Shown in pieces: positions 10,301 to 17,296 of a DNA stretch of 64,000 bases. A program made the translations under genes and the position numbers. The stretch covers positions 248,001-312,000 of the forward strand of contig CAYJLF010000004.1 in NCBI GenBank assembly GCA_964371055.1, given 5' to 3'. Each line of letters opens with the position of its first letter. Position 1 is the stretch's first letter. The stretch comes from CAYJLF01 sp964371055. GTDB taxonomy: Bacteria > Eisenbacteria > RBG-16-71-46 > CAIMUX01. The notes below the pieces were generated by a model. It was not told where the DNA came from and searched no databases. It saw only the letters and a program-made list of their open reading frames with translations.

Positions 10301-10562
10301 CCACTTCGATCGCTGGTGGAATCCGGCCGTGGAGGACCAGGCGACCGACCGCGCGTTCCGCATCGGGCAAACGCGGAACGTCCAGGTGCACAAGTTCGTC
10401 TGCGTCGGCACGCTCGAGGAGAGGATCGACCGGCTGATCCGTGAGAAACGCGAGTTGGCCTCCCTGGTCGTGGGATCGGGCGAGCAGTGGCTGACGGAGC
10501 TCGATACGAGGCAGCTCCGCGAGGTCCTGATGCTCTCGCGGGACGCGGTGTCGGAGGACTAA
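7350..10562 (+). CDS. SNF2-family DNA translocase/helicase
   Basis: This 1,070-residue protein has a bacterial-type N-terminal extension (about 500 residues) before the Snf2 motor. The Walker A motif is DDMGLGKT (about residue 617), motif II is DEAQ (about residue 721), motif III is ALTGTPLENRLSELWS, and the helicase-C half contains LVFTQYTEMG, RAGGTGLNLTPAN and DRAFRIGQT. Such proteins use ATP to move on double-stranded DNA and displace or remodel bound proteins. Start choice is open: TTG 7350 follows GAGG by 5 bases and aligns with the usual family N-terminus, while ATG 7290 would add 20 residues but has no ribosome site. The SWIM protein gene starts 2 bases after its stop, a pairing common in bacteria. 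Confidence 0.92.
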   Translation: MTPIQVHAIWHPGSDRSEPSLFLWGEETGRRAISGEAGSPPRPHPRIFPPRDLRTALARFSAGLLYECAEPGELPLTCPTWRGRPLSGLGADPAELAASRLVPWRFQGLFVPPADALTFLCGLPTLLPSPFQPTDALRYWMQAADLTLGLLARQRFVPTIATITDHGRMRRWSAHWRPVLTDPEDREAVRQLADGMPWICRLAGLPPGAMELALGADRGVAAGGNGTTGAAPAPPAAGHLVLRDFIATVLDAAVRPVLAEEGFPDQSSRRGEPRGPAGPLGTWLRALGWLEGDVDGEPSTLEEFAREVRRWNEALEDPTPGSFRTSFRLMPPGTDDPAEGDAPWVLEFLIQDRSDPETLVPAARIWENSGAGIPWAGRTAERPQDRLLEDLGRASRIFPPLDRALETAGPTSCALSAAEAHTFLRLAAPLLEESGFGIVSPAWWKDESSRPRLRLRLRPGEAAPGAAVVSPVSGAALVAYDWEIALGDDVLSPEEFRRLAGQQKPLVHLRGRWVELDPERTGSIHALLEELPEGGTLTLSEAVRWSAGGPDPLHAGPTPEVVAEGWVSDLIDRLEKHDALQPITSYPGFQGTLRPYQERGVAWLEFLRGCGLGACLADDMGLGKTVQLIALLLHERREDAPAAPGPTLVLCPMSVVGNWQREIERFAPSLRVLVHHGLRRRRDQSFEAEARTHDVVVTTFALAHRDRSLLRSVEWERMVLDEAQNLKNPGTLQARAVRSLRARTRVALTGTPLENRLSELWSILEILNPGYLGSRAEFRRSFALPIERNRDPRRRETLRRLIMPFLLRRLKTDPEVIRDLPEKLEMDVYCNLTREQAGLYQAVVDEMMEAIERAEGITRRGMILATLTRLKQICNHPAQYLRDAKRIEGRSGKVERLAEMLEEVLAVGERALVFTQYTEMGHILEAHLGARLKTELLFLHGGTPKGERDRMIERFAREDAPPIFLLSLRAGGTGLNLTPANHVFHFDRWWNPAVEDQATDRAFRIGQTRNVQVHKFVCVGTLEERIDRLIREKRELASLVVGSGEQWLTELDTRQLREVLMLSRDAVSED

Positions 10563-10564
10563 GG

Positions 10565-11482
10565 ATGGGAGAGAGCAACGCAAGCGAGCCGCGGAGGCGG
10601 CGCGGCCGCACCGGAAGGCAGTGGTGGACCCGCCGCTGGCTGGAGGCGCTCGAGGGACTTGGACTGGGCGACCGGCTCGCCCGGGGCCGCGCGCTGTCCC
10701 GGTCCGGGGCGGTCTCCGAGTTGACCCTGGATCCGGGCGACGTGCGCGCCGCCGTGGCCGGACCGCGGGGAGAGGTTAACCGCGTCGGAATCACCCTGGA
10801 CCCGATCGGCGCGCCCGATTGGGAGCGGCTCCAGACGCACTTCGCGGGACGGGCCGTCTTCGCCGCGCGCCTCCTCTCGGGCGAGATGCCGGAGGCGATC
10901 GAGGAGACCTTCACCGAGTGCGGGCTGGCGCTTTTCCCGGGCCGGACGGGCGACGTCGGCTGGAGCTGTTCCTGCGGCGAGACCGAGGCGCCCTGTGTGC
11001 ATGCCGCGGCGGTCTTCCAGGCGATGGCCGAACGCTTCAATCAGGATCCGTTCCAGATTCTCCTCTTTCGCGGTCGGGGTCGCGAAGACCTGCTGCTCGA
11101 GCTCCGGCAACGGTGGGCGCAGGAGGCGGGACCGGGCGATGAGACGACCGCCCCACCGTCAAACGCGGCCGAGCACGCCGGGCCGCCCGGCGCCGCGCCC
11201 TCCATCGAAGCGCCGGCTGGAGCGGAAGCCGGTGCCCCGCAAGATGCCTGGCGCGACGAAGCCCGCGCGGCCTTCTGGAAGCGGACCGCCAGCCTGGACG
11301 ACGTTCGCCCGCGCATCGAACCGCCGCTGATCCCGGAGTCGGTGTTGCTCCGCCTCGGTCCGCCTCCTTCGGCAGTCGCCGGCACCCCCGCGGCGGAAGC
11401 GCTCCCCCATGCGTATCGGCTCATCAGCGCCTGGGCGCTCAAGCTGGCGGAGCGCGAAGCGCCGTCGGACGAGGGTGCGTAG
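10565..11482 (+). CDS. SWIM zinc-finger protein partnered with SNF2 helicase
   Basis: This 305-residue protein carries one SWIM zinc finger, C-x-C-x6-C-x-H, at C135, C137, C144 and H146 (CSCGETEAPCVH). The N-terminal 25 residues are very basic (RRRRGRTGRQWWTRRW), and the region after about residue 195 is alanine- and proline-rich and probably disordered. SWIM fingers bind DNA or proteins. The gene starts 2 bases after the SNF2 stop, so the two are one transcription unit and probably act as a complex. Known neighbours of this type are annotated only as SWIM proteins, so the molecular role is inference. The C-terminus (ISAWALKLAER) is helical. Confidence 0.85.
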   Translation: MGESNASEPRRRRGRTGRQWWTRRWLEALEGLGLGDRLARGRALSRSGAVSELTLDPGDVRAAVAGPRGEVNRVGITLDPIGAPDWERLQTHFAGRAVFAARLLSGEMPEAIEETFTECGLALFPGRTGDVGWSCSCGETEAPCVHAAAVFQAMAERFNQDPFQILLFRGRGREDLLLELRQRWAQEAGPGDETTAPPSNAAEHAGPPGAAPSIEAPAGAEAGAPQDAWRDEARAAFWKRTASLDDVRPRIEPPLIPESVLLRLGPPPSAVAGTPAAEALPHAYRLISAWALKLAEREAPSDEGA

Positions 11483-11492
11483 GCGCCCGCGG

Positions 11493-12092
11493 TTACCCCT
11501 CGAGCGCGCTCTGGCCGATCTTCTCCAGCGTCGTCCGCAGCATTTCTTCCGCCCGTTCGGTGATCGGCGGACCGTGACCCGGGTAGATCGTGTCGATGCG
11601 CAGCCGGCAGAGGCGCTCGATCGACCGGAGGAGGGCACGGGAGTAGGAGCCGCCGGCGGTGCGGATCTGCACCGGCGTGTCACCGGAGAAGAGGACCCGC
11701 TCTTCTGCGCAGTAGAGGCAGACCGAGTCATCGGAGTGACCCGGGGTGTAGAGGACGGTGAAGGCCCGGTCGCCCAGCCGCACCTCCTCGTTGTCCCCCA
11801 GCGGCCGCCGAACGCCGGGCAGGGGCGCGAAGGCGCGAAACTCGGGCGCGTACTCCCGGCGCAACGCCTCGAGCCCTCCGGCATGATCGAAGTGACCATG
11901 CGTCAGGTAGACCGACTCGACCGTGCGCTTGCCGATGCCCGCCGGAATCGTGCGCAGCTCATCCAGGAGGTAGGCGTCCAGTCCGACATCGACCAGCGCG
12001 TTCACGGCATCCAGGGTGCTCGTCCGCCCCATCACCAGATAAGCATTGCAGGTGTACTCGCCCGGCCGGGGGCGCAACCGGATGATCTTCAC
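11493..12092 (-). CDS. Metallo-beta-lactamase-fold hydrolase
   Basis: This 199-residue protein has the family motif H65-x-H67-x-D69-H70 (LTHGHFDHAGG), a later histidine in TPGHSDDS, an aspartate in FSGDTPV and a final histidine in YPGHGPP. The five sites form the usual dinuclear metal centre of glyoxalase-II-like hydrolases. The substrate cannot be read from the sequence. Its ATG overlaps the stop of the upstream CheR-type methyltransferase by four bases, so the two are co-translated. No signal peptide is visible, so it is probably cytoplasmic. Confidence 0.88.
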   Translation of the reverse strand: MKIIRLRPRPGEYTCNAYLVMGRTSTLDAVNALVDVGLDAYLLDELRTIPAGIGKRTVESVYLTHGHFDHAGGLEALRREYAPEFRAFAPLPGVRRPLGDNEEVRLGDRAFTVLYTPGHSDDSVCLYCAEERVLFSGDTPVQIRTAGGSYSRALLRSIERLCRLRIDTIYPGHGPPITERAEEMLRTTLEKIGQSALEG

Positions 12093-12709
12093 GCCGCCCC
12101 CCGGCGTCGGTAGAGGAATCCCCCTTCGGCGATGTTCTCGAACAACGGGTCGGTATCCGGTGGGATCCGCTGCGCCTGGTCGAGCGCGAGGAAGCCGCCG
12201 GGGAGGAGAGCGCGGTGGAACATCCGCACCACCTCCGCTTGCTGCGGCGGCTGGAAATGCAGAAGGACGTTCTTGCAGACCACGAGCGAGAAGTCGGACG
12301 CGATTTCGCGGTAGCTCAGGAGGTCATGACGCTCGTAGAGCACATGCCGCCGGACTTCCTCCCGGATCTGGACGTGCCCCGCCTTTTCCGCGGGGCGGCT
12401 GTACTTGCGGATCAGGTCGGGACGCGGGGTGGTCTTGAGCACGAGCTCGGGGTAGATCCCGAGCGCGATCATCTCCCGGAACTGCGGGAATTCGCTCTCC
12501 TCGTGATCCGTGGCGTGGATCGCGAGGTTGGCGAAGCCGAAGTGCCCGAGGTGCTCGGCCAGGACCATCGCCAGGCTGTACGGTTCCTCGCCGCTGGCGC
12601 ATCCTGCGTCCCAGACTTTGATCCGCGCGCGTCCCACCACCGCCGGCACGACGTGAGCCGCGATGTAGTGCAGGGTCTGCATGTCGCGGAAGAAGGCGGT
12701 CAGGGCCAT
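12089..12709 (-). CDS. CheR-type SAM-dependent methyltransferase lacking the N-terminal domain
   Basis: This 206-residue protein covers only the catalytic domain of CheR. It begins with LTAFFRDMQTLHYI, the equivalent of the CheR segment that follows the helical substrate-binding domain. The SAM-binding motif is VWDAGCASGEEPYSLAM, followed by IHATDHEE and VVCKNVLLHFQPPQQ. Canonical CheR methylates glutamates of chemoreceptors and uses its N-terminal helices to do so. Their absence, and separation from the che genes at 62-64 kb, suggest another substrate. An in-frame TAG lies shortly upstream, so the short form is genuine, and GGAG precedes the ATG. It is coupled to the metallo-hydrolase gene by a four-base overlap. 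Confidence 0.85.
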   Translation of the reverse strand: MALTAFFRDMQTLHYIAAHVVPAVVGRARIKVWDAGCASGEEPYSLAMVLAEHLGHFGFANLAIHATDHEESEFPQFREMIALGIYPELVLKTTPRPDLIRKYSRPAEKAGHVQIREEVRRHVLYERHDLLSYREIASDFSLVVCKNVLLHFQPPQQAEVVRMFHRALLPGGFLALDQAQRIPPDTDPLFENIAEGGFLYRRRGAA

Positions 12710-12827
12710 CCACTGCTCCGATCCGGGACGTCGATCCTAGCCCGCGAGCCGGCGGCCCGCCCGCGAGACGTTCTGGAGGGATGATCGGCCGTCCGCAACC
12801 GGTTCTTGCGTCTACAGTTGGATGGCA

Positions 12828-12864
12828 GGAGCCGGGCTCGTGCCCCAGGCTCCGCCTTGGCGGC
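12828..12864 (-). terminator. Hairpins downstream of the MESH1-like gene
   Basis: GGAGCC (12828-12833) can pair with GGCTCC (12848-12853), and CCGCC/GGCGG (12853-12864) forms a tighter hairpin just after the stop of the hydrolase gene. There is no U-tract. The rest of 12710-12867 shows nothing else I can support. Confidence 0.25.
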
Positions 12865-12867
12865 GAA

Positions 12868-13461
12868 TCACGAGGAGACCGACTTCTCCCGCTCCTTGAC
12901 GGCCGCGGTCGCCTGGGCCAGCACCTCGTCATAGAGCCGCTCGATGCCCTCGTTGAGCCCGCGGCAGCAGGCAACGACCCGGGCGGTCCAGTCGAGGTAG
13001 TCGGCCTGGCGGCGGAGGGTCCAGCCGACGGGAGGAGAGTGCACGAGATCGACGGCATTACAGATCTTGTCGGCCATCTTGATCAGCTTGGCCCGATCCG
13101 AGGCCTCGGCCGTGTGGAGGACCTGCAGCCGTTTTCGTTCGGCCGCCGGGAGGCTCTTGTCGTCGGAGACCTCCGCGACGACGCGGCGGACCTCCGGGCC
13201 GAACTTGGCTTCGATCTCTTCCAGTGAGGTCTCGGTATCTTCGACTGTGTCGTGGAGGAGCGCAGCCGCCAGGACGACCGGATCCTCCACGCCGCCGTAC
13301 TCGGCCAGCACCCGCGCGACCGCGATCGGGTGATTGATGTAGGGCGTGGCACTGCTCCCCTTGCGGCGCTGCTCGCGGTGTTTGCGGGCCGCGAAGTCCG
13401 CCGCGCGCAGGAGGAACGTGACCGTCGATTCGCCCGGGCGCTGGCCGGATTGAGGGGTCAG
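12868..13461 (-). CDS. MESH1-like small alarmone hydrolase (HD domain)
   Basis: This roughly 197-residue protein is a stand-alone HD domain very like metazoan MESH1/HDDC3: AADFAARKHREQRRKG, TPYINHPIAVARVL, LAAALLHDTVEDTETSLEE, ERKRLQVLH and KLIKMADKICNAVDL. Metal ligands are expected at the INHP histidine, the HD pair and the aspartate in MADK. MESH1 proteins remove the 3'-pyrophosphate of ppGpp, and the animal enzyme also dephosphorylates NADPH. There is no synthetase domain. No ATG, GTG or TTG lies in frame between the ferritin stop and the conserved N-terminus. I use CTG 13461, overlapping the ferritin stop, as a provisional start; the next in-frame start upstream lies deep in the ferritin gene. 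Confidence 0.85.
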   Translation of the reverse strand: MTPQSGQRPGESTVTFLLRAADFAARKHREQRRKGSSATPYINHPIAVARVLAEYGGVEDPVVLAAALLHDTVEDTETSLEEIEAKFGPEVRRVVAEVSDDKSLPAAERKRLQVLHTAEASDRAKLIKMADKICNAVDLVHSPPVGWTLRRQADYLDWTARVVACCRGLNEGIERLYDEVLAQATAAVKEREKSVSS

Positions 13462-13955
13462 GCCTGCGCCCCCATGCTGGCGATCTCCCGGTCGACGAAG
13501 AAGAGCCCGCGCTGGTCGCCGCCCAGAAGCTTGATCTTGTCCAGGATGTCGCCGAAGAGGGTCTCCTCCTCGCGTTGCTCGGCCACGTACCACTGCAGGA
13601 AGTTGAAGGTGGCGTAGTCCTTTTCGCTCAGGGCCGCATCGACCAGCTCGTTGATCCTCTTGGTGACGAGATGCTCATGCTCCAGGATGTAAGAGAAGAG
13701 GCTTTCGATCGACGCGTACTTGGTCTCGGGGGCGTCGATCTTCCCCACCGTCGCCATGGTTCCGGTCGAGTTCACGTAGCTCCAGAGTTTCTTCATGTGC
13801 ATCATCTCTTCGTCGGCGTGCTTGTGGAGGAAGAAGGCGGCGCCGCGCAGCCCCTGCGTCTCGGCCCAGGCGCCCATCTGGAGATAGAGATTCGAGGAGA
13901 AGAACTCCAGATTGATCTGTTCGTTCAGCATCTTGATCAGGTTCTGGCTCGGCAT
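13458..13955 (-). CDS. Ferritin (FtnA-type iron storage protein)
   Basis: This 165-residue protein is a full-length prokaryotic ferritin. Ferroxidase-centre residues sit in LNEQINLEFFSSNLYLQM, HADEEMMHMKK and FLQWYVAEQREEE. It oxidises Fe(II) and stores the mineral in a 24-mer cage in the cytoplasm. ATG 13955 follows AAAGGAC. The gene lies just upstream of the MESH1-like hydrolase on the same strand, and the hydrolase reading frame must begin at or inside its 3' end. The two are therefore probably co-translated, linking iron storage to alarmone or NADPH turnover. Its promoter should lie in the 340-base gap shared with selD; TATAAC at 13974-13979 on the minus strand is a possible -10 element. 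Confidence 0.95.
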   Translation of the reverse strand: MPSQNLIKMLNEQINLEFFSSNLYLQMGAWAETQGLRGAAFFLHKHADEEMMHMKKLWSYVNSTGTMATVGKIDAPETKYASIESLFSYILEHEHLVTKRINELVDAALSEKDYATFNFLQWYVAEQREEETLFGDILDKIKLLGGDQRGLFFVDREIASMGAQA

Positions 13956-14295
13956 GGATCGTCCTTTCCATCGGTTATACGGGGCGGGCGCCTCCCGCCC
14001 TCCCGGCACCGGCTTTTGGATCCCTCTCTATGGATGCGCGGGCCCCTCGTGTCGGCGGTCTCGGGCTTTCTGCGCACCGGGCGGACCGGCTCCGTGATCG
14101 AGCGAGAATAGCGCAACGGCCCACCGCGGGGAAGCGGCCCGGAGCCATCCCCTCCTCCTTCGGCCCCACCATCCCCGGCGCCGGCGCCTGCTCCCCTGCC
14201 GCCTTCGTGGCGCAAAGCGATGGCGCGTGGTATCCTGCAGCTTCCGGCCGGCCCGCCGAGCCGGGCGGCGCGAACGGACAAGACGAGGTGGACCC
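13956..14295. other. Divergent intergenic region between ferritin and selD
   Basis: 340 bases without a supported gene. It holds the ferritin ribosome site near 13960-13966, weak -10-like elements on both strands, and GAGGTGG at 14285-14291 before selD. I looked for a selenocysteine tRNA (GGAAG-type acceptor and CCA end) and found none. Confidence 0.45.
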
Positions 14296-15363
14296 ATGAC
14301 GCGAGAAGAGATCGGGCAACGGCTGACCCAGATGGTCACCTGCGCGGGGTGAGCGAGCAAGATCGCTCCAGGGGACCTGGAGAAGGTGCTGAGCGTCCTG
14401 CCGCCGGTGCGGCATCCGGACCTGCTCGTCGGCCTCGACTGGCACGACGACGCCGGGGTCTTTCGCTTCGCGCCCGACCTGGCGGTCATCCAGACGGTCG
14501 ATTTCTTCACACCGATCGTCGATGACCCGTTCGAGTTCGGCCGCATCGCCGCCGCGAACGCTTTGAGCGATGTCTACGCCATGGGGGGCGAGCCGGTCAC
14601 GGCGATGAACATCGTCGGTTTCCCCGACACGGTGTTGGATTACTCCGTGCTCGGGGAGATCCTGCGCGGCGGATACGAGGTCACCACACAGGCGGGAGCT
14701 CTCCTCGTCGGCGGGCACTCGGTCAAGGCGCCTGAGCTCTTCTACGGCCTCTCGGTGCTGGGACGGGTCCATCCCGACCGGATCGTGACGAACGCCGGCG
14801 CACGCCCAGGGGACCGCCTGGTCCTGACCAAGCCGATCGGAACCGGCATCCTCACGACCGCGCTCAAGAAAGGGCGCCTCGATCCGGCCCACCTGCGGCA
14901 GGTCACCGAGATCATGCGCCGCCTCAATCGTGTCGCCGGCCGGATCATGGGGGAACTGGGAGCGCACGCCGCCACCGACGTGACCGGGTTCGGTCTCCTC
15001 GGCCACCTCCACGAGATGACCGCCGCCTCGGGGGTCGACGCCCGGCTCGACCTCGCGGCGATCCCGCTCCTCGACGGCGCGCTGGAGCATGCCCGCGACG
15101 GCGACAAGGCGGGGGGCCTGAAGGCGAATCGGAGCTATCTTTCGCCCCACGTGGACCTGCCCGAGGCCGACCCTGACTGGATCGACCTCCTCTTCGATCC
15201 GCAGACCTCGGGCGGCCTTCTGGTCAGCCTCGGATCGGAAGAGGCCGAGGAGTTGGTGCGGCGGCTGGCGGAGGCCGGCGAACCCGGGGCGCGGATCATC
15301 GGCGCGATGCAGAGCGGTTCGGGGCGGATCGTGGTGGAGGGGGCTCGGGAGACGAGGTCGTAG
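14296..15363 (+). CDS. selD: Selenide, water dikinase SelD with in-frame TGA read as selenocysteine
   Basis: SelD makes selenophosphate from selenide and ATP, the selenium donor for selenocysteine and selenouridine. The reading frame from ATG 14296 meets TGA at 14350-14352 and then continues to 15363 as a 355-residue protein. Around the TGA it reads VTCAG-U-ASKIAPGDL, so the stop falls at U19, exactly where SelD enzymes have their catalytic Cys or Sec, and C16 to U19 forms a C-x-x-U pair. The following lysine, K22, is the conserved active-site lysine. Downstream motifs (GLDWHDDAGVF, VDFFTPIVDDPFEFGRIAAAN, YAMGGEPVTAMN, GGHSVK, GFGLLGH) are all standard. A SECIS-like hairpin follows the TGA. 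A caller treating TGA as stop would begin the gene late, at 14386. Confidence 0.95.
14351..14382 (+). promoter_or_regulatory. SECIS-like hairpin in selD mRNA
   Basis: CTCCAGG (14366-14372) pairs perfectly with CCTGGAG (14376-14382) around the loop GGA. The loop begins 20 bases after the TGA, inside the 16-37 base range known for bacterial SECIS elements, and has G as its first base. A second possible stem, GAGCGA (14351-14356) with TCGCTC (14363-14368), starts within the TGA and overlaps the first, so the two are alternatives. SelB would bind the apical hairpin to direct Sec insertion. Confidence 0.8.
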
Positions 15364-15443
15364 CCGCTCGCCGGCGTTCTGGCGGAGGGCGCCGGCTGGG
15401 GGGGAGGACCCGGCGGGCGGTGTCGCCCGGCATCGAGCGGCTC

Positions 15444-16151
15444 CTACCGCGCCGGTTCGGCAAGCAGTTCTTCCACCTTCTCGGCGATCCTCGCGGTGTC
15501 GAAGGTCGGCAGCCGCAGTTTCGGGTGCTCGCCCCAGCGCGCGCGGGCCGGTGCCGGCTGCCATCCCTCGAGGATCGCGTTCCAGCCCGCCGGCTCGTCG
15601 GCCATCTTCCCCGCGGGATCCCACGTGTCGCCGCGCCCATAGGCGTAGAAGAGATTGTAGGCCTGCTGGCCCTCCGGGAGGCCGACGTGCAGACCGAAGG
15701 CGCGACCGATCCGCCCCGACTCGTCCCAGTAGTGCCGGATGCGGGGATCGGCCCACCGTTCCGCGTGTTGACGCGCCCGCACCCGCACGTCGGCCGGCAG
15801 GACCGAGGTCCAGACGATGAAGAGCTCGAAATCGGGGCTATCGATCTGGTCGAGCAGACGGCCGTGGATCGCGTTCAGGTTGTCGAGGCACTTCCCGCAG
15901 GTGGGTCCCACGATCCCGACTAGCCGGACCTTCCCCGCCGCCCCCTCGTAGTCGAGGCGCAGCGGCTGGAAGGAGCGGTCGAGGTCGGTCACGGCGTTCT
16001 CGTTGGCGGTCGCGGAGCGCCGGTCTCCCCCGTTGCAGGCGATGGCCAGGAGGAGAACCAGGGCGACGGCCACGAGCGGACGACCGAGCGCCGGTCGCGG
16101 CCCCGCCTGGACGGCGCCATCAGGGTCGTTCGGTCGGTGTCGATCGGGCAT
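15444..16151 (-). CDS. Thioredoxin-fold lipoprotein
   Basis: This 235-residue protein has a signal peptide ending in a lipobox (LLLAIAC), so it is probably membrane-anchored and periplasmic. The body has one thioredoxin-like domain with the redox motif T-C-G-K-C in VGIVGPTCGKCLDNL, then FELFIVWTSVLPADVR and a helical C-terminus. Both active-site cysteines are present, unlike the NHLRC2-like protein at the window start. ATG 16151 follows GGAGGAGGG. It is convergent with selD. Substrates could be selenium or sulfur compounds or cytochromes, but nothing in the sequence decides this. Confidence 0.8.
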   Translation of the reverse strand: MPDRHRPNDPDGAVQAGPRPALGRPLVAVALVLLLAIACNGGDRRSATANENAVTDLDRSFQPLRLDYEGAAGKVRLVGIVGPTCGKCLDNLNAIHGRLLDQIDSPDFELFIVWTSVLPADVRVRARQHAERWADPRIRHYWDESGRIGRAFGLHVGLPEGQQAYNLFYAYGRGDTWDPAGKMADEPAGWNAILEGWQPAPARARWGEHPKLRLPTFDTARIAEKVEELLAEPAR

Positions 16152-16280
16152 CCGGATCCCTCCTCCTCGCCGCGAACGGCCGCGGCGATCATCCTGCCTG
16201 GATGTCGGCAAGCCTACGGTGGAAGCGGCCTCCTTCGCAAGGCGCGCGCGCAGCGAGTCGTCGCGGTCCCGACGCGCGGG

Positions 16281-16309
16281 TTGCCATCGGCACCCGCAGC
16301 AGGCACACT
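16281..16309 (+). promoter_or_regulatory. Candidate promoter for the ubiA-ubiX-ubiD-type operon
   Basis: TTGCCA (16281-16286) and CACACT (16304-16309) are 17 bases apart, about 70 bases before the TTG start at 16381. The -35 element is good and the -10 is weak. The rest of 16152-16380 shows nothing else. Confidence 0.35.
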
Positions 16310-16380
16310 AGCCTGTCCGATCGGCGTGGGAGCTGCCCGGACAGCGACGACGACGGACTCACCGCGGAGGGGGGACTCGA

Positions 16381-17283
16381 TTGACGCCTGAGGCGACCGG
16401 CAAACCCGGGGTGGTGACGCCGGGTGCGATCGCCCGCCTGGGCGACTACGCCCGCTTCGTGCGGCTGTCACACACCCTCTTCTCCCTCCCCCTCGTGATC
16501 GCGGGGATGATGATCGGGGCGGACGGCTGGCCTCCGGGCCGCGCCGTCGCTCTGGTGCTGGTCGCCGCCTTCGGGGCGAGAACGGCGGCTCTGGCGCTCA
16601 ACCGGATCATCGACCGGCGGATCGACGCGATGAACCCCCGCACCACCGTGCGCGAACTCCCGAGCGGACGGCTGACGGTCGGCCAGGCCTGGGGCGTGGT
16701 CGCGCTCGGCCTCGTCCTCTACGTCGCGTCCGCGGCCCTGCTGGGACGACTGACCTTGTTCCTCTCCCCCCTCCCCTTCGTCGTCTTCGCCGGCTACCCA
16801 TACCTCAAGCGGTTCACCCCGCTCTGCCACTTCGGCGTCGGTCTCGGGCTCGCCCTCTCCCCCCTCGGAGGCTGGATCGCGATCACGCAGTCGATGGAGG
16901 GGATCTGGTCGGTCCTGCCGCTGGCGCTCTTCGGTCTCTTCTGGGTGACCGGCTTCGACCTGATCTACGCCACCCTCGATGCGGAGTTCGACGCCGCCTG
17001 CGGCATCCACTCGCTCCCCGTCGCGCTGGGGCGCGAGGGGGCGCTCCGCGTCTCGTTCTGGCTGCACCTGTCGGCGGTGCTCTGTCTCCTGGTCCTCTGG
17101 TGGACGAACGGGTGGGAAAGGGCGGCCCTCCTCGGGCTGATTCCCGCCGCGGTACTCCTCTGGTTGGAGCAGCGACTGGCCCACCGCGTGGAACTCGCGT
17201 TCTTCCGGATCAACATCCTGGTCGGCTTCGCCGTGCTCGGCTTCGTGCTGGCCGGGCTTCTCGGCGGAGCCCGGCTGTCGTGA
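16381..17283 (+). CDS. UbiA-family prenyltransferase, probably the menaquinone MqnP type
   Basis: This 300-residue membrane protein has about eight transmembrane helices and both prenyl-diphosphate/Mg motifs of the UbiA family: N74-RIIDRRID (N-x3-D-x3-D) and a second at YATLDAEFD. It attaches a polyprenyl chain to an aromatic acid. Because mqnA, mqnC, mqnD and mqnE lie nearby and ubiX and ubiD follow directly, the acceptor is most likely 1,4-dihydroxy-6-naphthoate (MqnP role) rather than 4-hydroxybenzoate; that is inference from context. The start is TTG 16381 after GGAGGGGGGA. The ubiX gene starts 13 bases after its stop. Confidence 0.9.
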   Translation: MTPEATGKPGVVTPGAIARLGDYARFVRLSHTLFSLPLVIAGMMIGADGWPPGRAVALVLVAAFGARTAALALNRIIDRRIDAMNPRTTVRELPSGRLTVGQAWGVVALGLVLYVASAALLGRLTLFLSPLPFVVFAGYPYLKRFTPLCHFGVGLGLALSPLGGWIAITQSMEGIWSVLPLALFGLFWVTGFDLIYATLDAEFDAACGIHSLPVALGREGALRVSFWLHLSAVLCLLVLWWTNGWERAALLGLIPAAVLLWLEQRLAHRVELAFFRINILVGFAVLGFVLAGLLGGARLS

Positions 17284-17296
17284 GGACGGAGGTCCC

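Noticed and set aside
13956..14295. tRNA-Sec gene next to selD
   Set aside because: No cloverleaf, acceptor pairing or CCA end could be found by eye.
14350..14352. TGA in selD taken as a true stop or pseudogene mutation
   Set aside because: It falls at the catalytic Sec position, the rest of the protein is intact, and a SECIS hairpin follows at the right distance.
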